Source: an uncultured Opitutia bacterium
GTDB taxonomy: Bacteria; Verrucomicrobiota; Verrucomicrobiia; Opitutales; Opitutaceae
Assembly (NCBI GenBank): GCA_937952235.1
Contig: CALFZM010000278.1
Location: forward strand, 1 to 17,281
DNA length: 17,281 bases
Direction of reading: 5' to 3'
Shown here in pieces: positions 9,550-15,433 of the stretch (the stretch's first letter is position 1; every line of letters begins with the position of its first letter). The notes below the pieces were generated by a model, which worked only from the letters and a program-made list of their open reading frames with translations, was not told the origin of the DNA and did not search any database. Both the position numbers and the translations under genes were made by a program.

Positions 9550-10482
9550 TCATCCGACCGGCGGTTCGCCCGCTCGGCTGGCGACGGCCAGGAACGCGGC
9601 CAGCGCGGGCTCAGGCGTGGGCGGCTCGCGCCAGCCGAGCACCAGCCGGCTTTCCGGCGCGGGACCCAAGAGCGGATGAAACGTCACTTCGGGGGGGAGG
9701 TGCTGGGCCTCCGAGGGCGTCATGAACGTGGCGCCCAGGCCGGCGCGCACGAGGCCGACGCCGTTGGCGCGGGGCCAGATCTCCTCGGCGATCCGCGGCG
9801 TGACGCCCGCGCTCGCGAACGCGGCAATGATCCGGTCGTAGAAGCCGGGGTTGTGCGAGCGGGGAAAAAGCACGAACGCCGTGCTCGCCAGGTCGCGCAG
9901 CCGCAGCGGCCGGCCCGGGGCGTGCGCGCGCGGGTGCGAGGACGGCAGCAGCACCCCGTTGCGCTCCCGCAGCAGGGTGTGGGTGCGGACGCCGGGCGCC
10001 GCGGCATGCGCGTCAGGATGGAAAAAGCCGCACGCGATGTCGCCCGATTGCAGCGCGGCGAGCTGGGCCGACGTCGGCGACTCGGTCAATTCCAGCCGGA
10101 TCCCGCCGTGGCGTCGGTGGAACTCCCGCAGGATGCGCGGCAGCACCGTTGCCATCGCCAGGCCCGTGAACGCCACCCGCACCAGCCCGACCTGACCCGC
10201 GGCGAGCAGGGCGAGATCCCGTGGAATGGCGGCGAGGTGGCGGAGGATCGGTTCGGTGCGCTCGAGCAGCAGCCGGCCGGCCGGCGTGAGCTCGACCCCG
10301 CGGCGCGTGCGCTCCAGCAGCCGGGCCCCGAGACCGGATTCGAGCTGGGCGATCGTCCGGCTCAACGCCGGCTGCGCGATCGCCAGCGTCTCCGCCGCCC
10401 GCCGGAAATGCAGTTGCCGCGCGACCTCGCGGAAGGAAACCAGGTGGCGCAGCTCGAACCCATACTGATACTCACGCGGCAT
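9550..10482 (-). CDS. LysR-family transcriptional regulator
   Basis: The product is 310 residues from ATG 10482; a GTG at 10485 would add one. The N-terminal winged helix-turn-helix (about 9-68) reads LRHLVSFREVARQLHFRRAAETL then AIAQPALSRTIAQLESGLGARLLERTRRGVELTPAG, the classic LysR signature. The rest (about 95-295) is a periplasmic-binding-protein-like effector domain, including the GVLLPSSHPRA and FPRSHNPGFYDRII stretches common in the BenM/CatR-like branch. It is divergent from leuC with a shared 183-base space, the usual arrangement for a LysR regulator and its target. Control of leuCD is therefore a fair guess, with a branched-chain intermediate as possible co-inducer, but the effector cannot be read from sequence. 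Its stop is followed closely by repeat copy B. Confidence 0.92.
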   Translation of the reverse strand: MPREYQYGFELRHLVSFREVARQLHFRRAAETLAIAQPALSRTIAQLESGLGARLLERTRRGVELTPAGRLLLERTEPILRHLAAIPRDLALLAAGQVGLVRVAFTGLAMATVLPRILREFHRRHGGIRLELTESPTSAQLAALQSGDIACGFFHPDAHAAAPGVRTHTLLRERNGVLLPSSHPRAHAPGRPLRLRDLASTAFVLFPRSHNPGFYDRIIAAFASAGVTPRIAEEIWPRANGVGLVRAGLGATFMTPSEAQHLPPEVTFHPLLGPAPESRLVLGWREPPTPEPALAAFLAVASRAGEPPVG

Positions 10483-10502
10483 CACCGGCGACTAAGGAAG
10501 TA

Positions 10503-10518
10503 TTTCCAGTTATGGCAA
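10503..10518. promoter_or_regulatory. Candidate LysR-type operator near the lysR start
   Basis: TTTCCAGTTATGGCAA forms a dyad of type TTnCC-N6-GGnAA with a T-N11-A core. It lies about 20-35 bases upstream of the regulator's ATG, where autoregulatory LysR boxes usually sit. A second small dyad, GGAA-N4-TTCC, is adjacent at 10496-10507. This rests on pattern only. Confidence 0.3.
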
Positions 10519-10533
10519 CCTTACGGTAGGCTC

Positions 10534-10652
10534 GAGGCGTGAGGCGATAGGCGATGGGCATACTGGCTTGATACGGGATTTGTTGCCCGAATTCTGGACC
10601 ATCTCCATCGCCTTTGACTTCACACCCATCGCCTCTCGCCCATCGCCTCTCG
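10534..10652. repeat. Periodic-arm inverted repeat upstream of leuC
   Basis: The left arm (about 10534-10558) is made of GAGGCG/AGGCGAT words ending GGCGATGGG. The right arm is two perfect tandem copies of CCCATCGCCTCTCG (10625-10638, 10639-10652). The reverse complement of the left arm matches the right arm at 21 of 26 positions. The enclosed space contains one more CCATCGCCT (10605-10613). The right arm ends 13 bases before the leuC ATG. Confidence 0.65.
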
Positions 10653-10665
10653 TCTCTATTCTCCC

Positions 10666-12081
10666 ATGCCCAAATCGCTTTTCGAAAAAGTCTGGGACGC
10701 CCACAGCGTCCGCACACTGGCCAATGGCCAGACGCAACTGCTGATCGGCACGCACCTCATCCATGAGGTGACGAGCCCCCAGGCGTTCGGCATGCTGCGC
10801 GACCTCGGGTTGAAGGTGGCGATGCCGCACCGGACGTTCGCGACGGTGGACCACATCGTGCCGACGGACCAGTTCGTCGAGCCCTACCGCGATCCACTGG
10901 CGCAGGCGATGATGGAGGAGTTGCGGAAAAACTGCCGCGAGTTCGGCATCACCTTCTTCGACCGCGCCACCGGCAAGCAGGGCATCGTGCATATCGTCGG
11001 CCCGGAGCAGGGTATTACCCAGCCGGGCACCACGATCGCCTGCGGCGACTCCCACACGAGCACGCACGGCGCATTCGGTGCGATCGCGTTTGGCATCGGC
11101 ACGACGCAGATCCGCGACGTGCTCGCGACGCAGACCATGGCGCTCGGCAAGTTGAAGGTGCGCCGGATCAACGTGAATGGCCGGCTGCGGCCCGGCGTGT
11201 ATGCGAAGGACGTCATCCTGCACATCATCCGGGTGCTGGGCGTCAACGGCGGCACCGGCTACGCCTACGAGTACGCGGGCGAGGTCTTCGATCGCTTCTC
11301 GATGGAGGAGCGGATGACCGTCTGCAACATGTCGATCGAGGGCGGCGCGCGCGCCGGCTATGTGAATCCCGACGAGACCACCTTCGCCTACCTGAAGGGC
11401 CGCCCATACGCCCCGCAGGGCGCCGAATGGGAGGCGGCGGTGGCGCGCTGGAAGCAGGTCGCGAGCGATCCGGGCTGCCATTACGACGACGTCGTCACGA
11501 TCGACGCCGCGGACATCGCGCCGACGGTCACCTGGGGCATCAATCCCGGCCAGGGCATCGCGATCAACGAGTCGATCCCGGACCCCGCGGCTGCCCATGC
11601 GGCCGACGAGAAGGCCTCCATCGAGGAGGCGCTGGCGTACATGAAGCTGCGGCCCGGTGCTCCGATCAAGGGCACCCGGATCGACGTGGCCTTCCTCGGC
11701 TCGTGCACCAACGGCCGGCTGAGCGACTTCCAGGAAGTGGCGAAGTTCGTCCAGGGCCGGAAGGTCGCGCCCGGGGTGAAGGCGATCGCGGTGCCGGGCT
11801 CGCAGATCGTCGCGCTGCAGTGCGAGAAGCTCGGTCTCGACAAGATCCTGGCCGAGGCCGGCTTCGAGTGGCGCGCGGCGGGGTGCTCGATGTGCCTGGC
11901 GATGAACCCCGACAAACTGGTCGGCGACCAGCTCTGCGCGAGCTCGTCGAACCGCAACTTCAAGGGCCGGCAGGGCAGCCCGACGGGGCGCACGCTCCTG
12001 ATGAGCCCGCTCATGGTTGCCGCGGCGGCGGTCACCGGCAGCGTGGCCGACGCTCGCGAGGTCTTCCACGTCAATAACTGA
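10666..12081 (+). CDS. leuC: 3-isopropylmalate dehydratase large subunit
   Basis: The product has 471 residues, the usual bacterial LeuC length. It belongs to the aconitase family and, with LeuD, isomerises 2-isopropylmalate to 3-isopropylmalate in leucine synthesis. The [4Fe-4S] ligands are visible as C347 in FLGSCTNGR and C407/C410 in GCSMCLAMN, at the same positions as in the enterobacterial enzyme. Other family stretches are VDHIVPTDQ (61-69), ACGDSHTSTHGAFGAIAFGIGTT (125-147) and SSSNRNFKGRQG (426-437). The start MPKSLFEKVWDAH is canonical. A divergent LysR gene lies upstream. No Shine-Dalgarno sequence is present; the ATG follows a CT-rich tract that belongs to the right arm of an inverted repeat. 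LeuD follows after an unusually long 119-base gap filled by another inverted repeat. Confidence 0.97.
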   Translation: MPKSLFEKVWDAHSVRTLANGQTQLLIGTHLIHEVTSPQAFGMLRDLGLKVAMPHRTFATVDHIVPTDQFVEPYRDPLAQAMMEELRKNCREFGITFFDRATGKQGIVHIVGPEQGITQPGTTIACGDSHTSTHGAFGAIAFGIGTTQIRDVLATQTMALGKLKVRRINVNGRLRPGVYAKDVILHIIRVLGVNGGTGYAYEYAGEVFDRFSMEERMTVCNMSIEGGARAGYVNPDETTFAYLKGRPYAPQGAEWEAAVARWKQVASDPGCHYDDVVTIDAADIAPTVTWGINPGQGIAINESIPDPAAAHAADEKASIEEALAYMKLRPGAPIKGTRIDVAFLGSCTNGRLSDFQEVAKFVQGRKVAPGVKAIAVPGSQIVALQCEKLGLDKILAEAGFEWRAAGCSMCLAMNPDKLVGDQLCASSSNRNFKGRQGSPTGRTLLMSPLMVAAAAVTGSVADAREVFHVNN

Positions 12082-12098
12082 AGCAATCCCAATCCGTG

Positions 12099-12167
12099 CC
12101 CACGGAGCGCACGGCCTGCACGAAAGCGAGTCGGAGTCGTTTCCGTGTGATCCGTGTGTTCCGTGGG
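12099..12167. repeat. Periodic-arm inverted repeat between leuC and leuD
   Basis: Left arm CCCACGGAGCGCACGG (12099-12114) and right arm CCGTGTGTTCCGTGGG (12152-12167) are complementary at 14 of 16 positions, with weaker pairing continuing inward. The right arm is made of TCCGTGTG-type words with a 9-base period (TTCCGTGTGA, TCCGTGTGT, TCCGTGGGC). It lies wholly within the leuC-leuD gap. Confidence 0.65.
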
Positions 12168-12200
12168 CCAAGTCCTCCACTGCTGCGCAACAGCTCTCCC

Positions 12201-12803
12201 ATGGCTCTCGAAAAAATTTCCTCCATCGCCGGTCGCGGCGTCTACGTCCCCGGCAACGACATCGACACCGATCGCATCATCCCGGCGCGCTTCATGAAGT
12301 GCGTGACGTTCGACGGGCTCGGTGAATTCCTCTTCTTCGACGTGCGCAAGAATGCGGACGGCTCCGACAAGCCGCATCCGCTCAACGAGCCGCGCTTCAA
12401 GGGTGCCACCGTGCTTCTCTCCGGCGCCAACTTCGGCTGCGGTTCCTCGCGCGAGCATGCGCCGCAGGCGATCCAGAAGTACGGGTTCAAGGCCATCGTC
12501 GCGGAGAACTTCGCCGAGATCTTCTTCGGCAACTGCACGACGCTCGGCATCCCCTGCGCGACTGCGAGCCGCGCCGACATCGCGAAGATCGCCGCCGCGA
12601 TCGAGCGGGACCCCGCCCTGGAAATCGTGGTCGATGTCGCCCGCCAGGAGATCCGCTTCGGCGGCCAGACCGTGCCGGCCGAGGTGCGCGCCGCCGCCCG
12701 CGACGCGCTGGTCAACGGTCGCTGGGACGCGATCGGCGAGCTGCTCGACGGCATGGGCGCGATGAAGGCGACCGCGGCGAAGCTGCCCTACCTGGCGACC
12801 TGA
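12201..12803 (+). CDS. leuD: 3-isopropylmalate dehydratase small subunit
   Basis: The 200-residue product is the swivel-domain partner of LeuC; the two form the isopropylmalate isomerase heterodimer. Typical stretches are PGNDIDTDRIIPARFMK (18-34), LLSGANFGCGSSREHAPQAI (72-91), the active-site loop of the family, and ENFAEIFFGNCTTLGIPC (102-119). ATG 12201 (MALEKISSIAGRGVYVPG) was chosen; the frame is open to 12096, but that part lies in the inverted repeat and reads like non-coding sequence. The start is preceded by CAGCTCTCCC without a Shine-Dalgarno sequence. It is surely in the same transcription unit as leuC. A partial copy of the 3'-hairpin repeat begins 5 bases after its stop. Confidence 0.96.
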   Translation: MALEKISSIAGRGVYVPGNDIDTDRIIPARFMKCVTFDGLGEFLFFDVRKNADGSDKPHPLNEPRFKGATVLLSGANFGCGSSREHAPQAIQKYGFKAIVAENFAEIFFGNCTTLGIPCATASRADIAKIAAAIERDPALEIVVDVARQEIRFGGQTVPAEVRAAARDALVNGRWDAIGELLDGMGAMKATAAKLPYLAT

Positions 12804-12808
12804 CCGGA

Positions 12809-12837
12809 GGAGCAGCCTGTCCCCGGGGCGGGGCAGG
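12809..12837 (+). repeat. Partial 3'-hairpin repeat, copy D
   Basis: GGAGCAGCCTGTCCCC matches the first 16 bases of the repeat consensus at 15 positions. The right half has diverged but still forms a hairpin: CCTG-T-CCCC pairs with GGGGCAGG (12830-12837). It starts 5 bases after the leuD stop, in the sense direction. Confidence 0.45.
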
Positions 12838-12947
12838 GGGCCGGCTCGCGTCCGCCTGCCGCCGGTCGGGCGCCCCGCGCGCCACCTTTTCGGCGAACTT
12901 TTCCCTCGCCCGCCCGTCTGACCGCGGCACGTTCTTCCTTCCATCTC

Positions 12948-13520
12948 ATGTTTCTCGCGATGATCGACGTGTTCAAAGGGGCGGGGGTGCTGATTTACCC
13001 GCTGGGGATCTGCTCCGCCGCGGCGGTTTTCATCGTGTGCGAGCGGGCCTACGCCCTGCGGCGCGTCGCGGTGATGCCGCCGGACCTGGTCGATGCCGTC
13101 GTCACGGGCCGCCCGCTCGTCGGCGGGAAACACACGGTGCTGTCGCGGATCGTCGAGTTCGCGGAGCAGCACAAGCACGACGAGGGCGCGGTGAAGGCGT
13201 TCGCCCGGCTCGAGATCAACCGGATGGAGCGCGGCGTGCCGTATCTCGACGTGATCTACGCCGCCGCCCCGCTGATCGGCCTCACCGGCACGGTGGTGGG
13301 ACTGCTGAAGGTGTTCTCGCAGATCTCCCCCGACACGGGCCTGCCCGATCCCGTGCAGTTCACGCAGGGCGTCGCACTCGCGCTTTCGGCTACGGTCATC
13401 GGCCTCTGCATCGCCATCCCGTCGCTCGTCGGCAGCGGCTACCTCCAGCGCAAGATCGAGAACTACGCCGCGCAGCTCGACGTGCTGCTCGAGCGGATAC
13501 TGCAACGCACCCGCGGATGA
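12948..13520 (+). CDS. MotA/TolQ/ExbB proton-channel family protein
   Basis: The 190-residue product has three predicted membrane helices, about 12-31, 100-123 and 141-165, the small three-helix plan of ExbB/TolQ. VFIVCERAYALRR (27-39) ends helix 1. APLIGLTGTVVGLLKVF (107-123) and GVALALSATVIGLCIAIPSLV (141-161) are the conserved channel helices. In complexes with ExbD-type partners these proteins use the proton gradient to drive TonB, Tol-Pal or similar energy transfer across the envelope. No tonB, tolA or receptor gene is in the window, so which complex it serves is open. A second in-frame ATG is at 12960. Its stop overlaps the start of the ExbD-like gene (ATGA), indicating translational coupling. 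There is no Shine-Dalgarno sequence; the start follows a CT-rich stretch. Confidence 0.9.
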   Translation: MFLAMIDVFKGAGVLIYPLGICSAAAVFIVCERAYALRRVAVMPPDLVDAVVTGRPLVGGKHTVLSRIVEFAEQHKHDEGAVKAFARLEINRMERGVPYLDVIYAAAPLIGLTGTVVGLLKVFSQISPDTGLPDPVQFTQGVALALSATVIGLCIAIPSLVGSGYLQRKIENYAAQLDVLLERILQRTRG

Positions 13521-13915
13521 GCCAGCTGCGCGCGAAACGGAGGAGCCGGCCCGAGATGAACCTCGTGCCCCTGATCGACGTCCTCGTGATGCTGATCTTC
13601 TTCGCGTTCGTCACGATGCAGTTCAAGTCCGCCTCCACGCTCAACATCACCCTTCCCAAGGTGGAGACCGCCGGGAAGAACGAGTTCCGCGGCAACGTCA
13701 CCATCGGCATCGCCAAGGACGGCGAGCTCAGCTTCAACGGCAAGGCCGTCACTGACGCGCAGCTGCTCGAGCTGCTCCAGCAGGTGAAGAACGTCGACAA
13801 GGACATTCCCGTCCTCATTCGCATGGACGAGAAGGGCACGCTCGACCGGCTCACGTTCGTGTGGGACGCGTGCCGCAAGGTGGGCCTGACGAAGCACAGC
13901 CTGCAGTCCCGCTAG
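13517..13915 (+). CDS. ExbD/TolR-family biopolymer transport protein
   Basis: This 132-residue single-pass membrane protein has a short basic cytoplasmic start (MSQLRAKRRSRPEMN), then PLIDVLVMLIFFAFVTMQF (18-36). D21 in that helix is the conserved proton-path aspartate. A periplasmic domain follows (about 45-132) with VTIGIAKDGELSFNGKAV and IPVLIRMDEKGTLDRLTFVWDACRKVGL, typical of ExbD/TolR. It forms the stator with the preceding ExbB-like protein; the ATG overlaps that gene's TGA. A terminator-like structure lies about 80 bases downstream, so the pair may be a two-gene unit, possibly with read-through from leuD. Confidence 0.92.
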   Translation: MSQLRAKRRSRPEMNLVPLIDVLVMLIFFAFVTMQFKSASTLNITLPKVETAGKNEFRGNVTIGIAKDGELSFNGKAVTDAQLLELLQQVKNVDKDIPVLIRMDEKGTLDRLTFVWDACRKVGLTKHSLQSR

Positions 13916-13926
13916 CGAGCGGGGAA

Positions 13927-14064
13927 GCAGCGAGGTGGGGTAGCGAGGTGCGAGCAGCGGTCAGCGGACGCCTGTTGGTGCAGCGCGCGTCTCGCGGCCG
14001 GCCTGGCATGGACCGTTTTCGGCCGGTTTTTTCTCCTCGCTACCCCCTGCTCGCCACCCGCTAC
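13927..14064. repeat. Periodic-arm inverted repeat upstream of the dehydrogenase gene
   Basis: GGGGTAGCGAGG (13937-13948) and its perfect reverse complement CCTCGCTACCCC (14035-14046) form the core arms. Outer words GCAGCGAGGTGG (13927-13938) and CCACCCGCTAC (14054-14064) pair as well with one gap and one mismatch. The arms consist of TAGCGAG-type words. The right arm ends 11 bases before the dehydrogenase ATG. The enclosed space holds a terminator-like hairpin. Confidence 0.65.
13998..14032 (+). terminator. Probable terminator of the ExbB/ExbD unit
   Basis: CCGGCC (13998-14003) can pair with GGCCGG (14021-14026), and six T (14027-14032) follow at once. The loop is long (17 bases) and the stem short. 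Its place after exbD-like and before the next gene supports the call. Confidence 0.45.
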
Positions 14065-14075
14065 TTTTGCCCCGC

Positions 14076-14762
14076 ATGAAGATTGTCATCACCGGTGTCA
14101 CGCGGGGACTGGGCCGCGCCCTCGTCGACGAGTTCATCCGGGGCGGTCACACGGTGATCGGTTGCGGCCGGAGCGGCGACGCGATCTTCGACCTGCGGAT
14201 GACGTATCCGGCGCCGCATGACTTCGGGGTGGTCGACGTCGGCCTCGACTCCAAGGTGGCGCTGTGGGCCGCGAAGGTGCTCGAGGCGGATGCGCCGCCG
14301 GACCTGCTGATCAACAACGCCGCGATCATGAACCGGCTTTCCCCGGTGTGGGAACAGGACGATCGCGAATTCACCCGCCTGGTCGACGCCAACATCCGCG
14401 GCACGCAGAATGTGCTCCGGCATTTCGTGCCCGCCATGGTGGCGCGGAAGCGGGGCGTGATCGTCAATTTCAGTTCGGGCTGGGGCCGCAGCGTGGCGGC
14501 CGAGGTTGGACCGTACTGCATGTCCAAGTGGGCGATCGAAGGCCTCACCAAGGCGATGGCCGCGGAACTGCCCGAGGGCATGGCGGCGGTGCCGCTGAAC
14601 CCGGGCGTGATCGACACCGCCATGCTGCGTTCCTGCTGGGATGAAGGTGCCGGCGGTTTTCCGAAACCGGAGGCGTGGGCGCGGGTCGCCGCGCCGTTCA
14701 TCCTCCAACTCGGCGCGAAGGATAACGGCCGCTCGGTCAGCGTCTCGGGCTACGAGGATTGA
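14076..14762 (+). CDS. Short-chain dehydrogenase/reductase (SDR family)
   Basis: The 228-residue product is a classical SDR with a Rossmann fold. Visible are the cofactor motif TGVTRGLG (6-13), NNAA (80-83), the catalytic Ser-Tyr-Lys set S134, Y147 and K151 (PYCMSK), and the NPG motif (175-177) followed by DTAM. It is a soluble NAD(P)(H)-dependent oxidoreductase; G30-C-G-R-S33 after the second strand, with its Arg, suggests NADP but is not decisive. The substrate is unknown. ATG 14076 gives the standard start MKIVITGVTRG; a TTG nine bases upstream is less likely. It follows the ExbB/ExbD pair after a 160-base space with an inverted repeat and a likely terminator, so it may have its own promoter. 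A 3'-hairpin repeat begins 16 bases after its stop. Confidence 0.93.
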   Translation: MKIVITGVTRGLGRALVDEFIRGGHTVIGCGRSGDAIFDLRMTYPAPHDFGVVDVGLDSKVALWAAKVLEADAPPDLLINNAAIMNRLSPVWEQDDREFTRLVDANIRGTQNVLRHFVPAMVARKRGVIVNFSSGWGRSVAAEVGPYCMSKWAIEGLTKAMAAELPEGMAAVPLNPGVIDTAMLRSCWDEGAGGFPKPEAWARVAAPFILQLGAKDNGRSVSVSGYED

Positions 14763-14778
14763 TTCCGGCGGCGCCGAG

Positions 14779-14822
14779 GGAGCCGCCGGTCCCCAGGCGG
14801 CTGACATTCGACCGACCCTTCC
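14779..14822 (+). repeat. 3'-hairpin repeat, copy C
   Basis: It matches copy A at 26 of 27 positions in the hairpin part: AGCCGCCGG, TCCC, CAGGCGGCT, then GAC. A shared-type tail follows (ATTCGACCGACCCTTCC). It lies on the plus strand, 16 bases after the dehydrogenase stop and in its sense direction. Confidence 0.75.
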
Positions 14823-14923
14823 GCGCCGACCGGGAACCAGACTGGTCCCTCCGCCCTTCCATTCGCCTGTCCGCCCCGGCGTCCGGAGTGGACCGCGCGG
14901 CATCACGCGCGACGCAGGAAACG

Positions 14924-14953
14924 AAAAAAAGGCCGCACCGGAAGGGTGCGGCC
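14924..14953 (-). terminator. Strong intrinsic terminator for the small minus-strand gene
   Basis: On the minus strand, a perfect nine-pair stem of GGCCGCACC and GGTGCGGCC with a 5-base loop (14931-14953) is followed by seven U (14924-14930). It lies 28 bases after the stop of the 66-residue gene. There is no T run on the plus side, so it does not serve the dehydrogenase gene. Confidence 0.88.
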
Positions 14954-14981
14954 TCGAGGGCATGAGACTACGTAGGAACGC

Positions 14982-15182
14982 TCAGTCGCGGGCATCGCCG
15001 CTGGTGAAGACCGGCTGCGGGCGCAGTTCCTCCCTGGTCATCGGGACCAGGAAGGGGAACTCCGAGGCGCAGCGCCACGAGCGGGTTTCGAACGTTTCCA
15101 GGAACTTCAGCATGCGCTGCCGTCGCCGCTCGCGGCTGAAAAAGGTGGGAGGATGGGTCAGGTCGGAATATGGGGTTTGCAT
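14982..15182 (-). CDS. Small unknown protein (66 aa) with its own terminator
   Basis: I do not recognise this protein. It begins MQTPYSDLTHPPTFFSRERRRQRMLKF and has one cysteine (in WRCASEF), a central basic patch (RERRRQR, about 17-23), an aromatic-rich middle (FLETFETRSWRCASEFPFLV) and a polar end (FTSGDARD). There is no signal peptide or membrane helix. The main support for a real gene is the near-perfect intrinsic terminator just downstream on the same strand, with no other gene nearby to use it; the symporter stop is about 450 bases upstream. A shorter version from M24 (43 residues) is possible. No Shine-Dalgarno sequence is seen, as elsewhere in the window. It could alternatively be a small RNA ending at this terminator. 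Confidence 0.55.
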   Translation of the reverse strand: MQTPYSDLTHPPTFFSRERRRQRMLKFLETFETRSWRCASEFPFLVPMTREELRPQPVFTSGDARD

Positions 15183-15433
15183 GGTGTGCGCTCACTTCGC
15201 ATCGACCGTGCCAAGGGGCCGGCGCCGTTCGTGCAGTGAGTTTACCTCGGAGGTGACGCGTTTCCGTGACGGCGCGGTTACGCGACGCTGGGCGATTTTC
15301 CCCACTGCTGTTGCCGCGGCTGTGCAATAGGCCCCACTTCCGAACCGAGCGTCACCGGGCAAAGCGAGGCGGCGGCTGTGATCAAGCGCCGTCGCCCCCA
15401 ACCGGGATTCGCCCGCTCCCTGGCGCTCGAGGG
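15183..15433. other. 251-base intergenic space, no gene seen
   Basis: This lies between the small minus-strand gene and the symporter stop. It should contain the promoter of the small gene. Imperfect direct words GTGACGCG, GTGACGGCG and GTTACGCG occur at about 15254-15282. I could not define a convincing -35/-10 pair, terminator or coding frame. Confidence 0.4.

Noticed and set aside
14931..14953. Terminator of the dehydrogenase gene on the plus strand
   Set aside because: The stem is symmetrical, but the only T run is on the minus-strand side; on the plus strand TCGAGGG follows.
15199..15213. Sigma-54-like promoter on the minus strand (TGGCAC-N5-ATGC) before the small gene
   Set aside because: It has one mismatch to consensus; about one such site is expected by chance in this length on both strands. 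It would leave only about 6 bases before the start codon.
15254..15282. Imperfect direct words GTGACGCG / GTGACGGCG / GTTACGCG
   Set aside because: The words are short and GC-biased with irregular spacing; not enough to call an operator.
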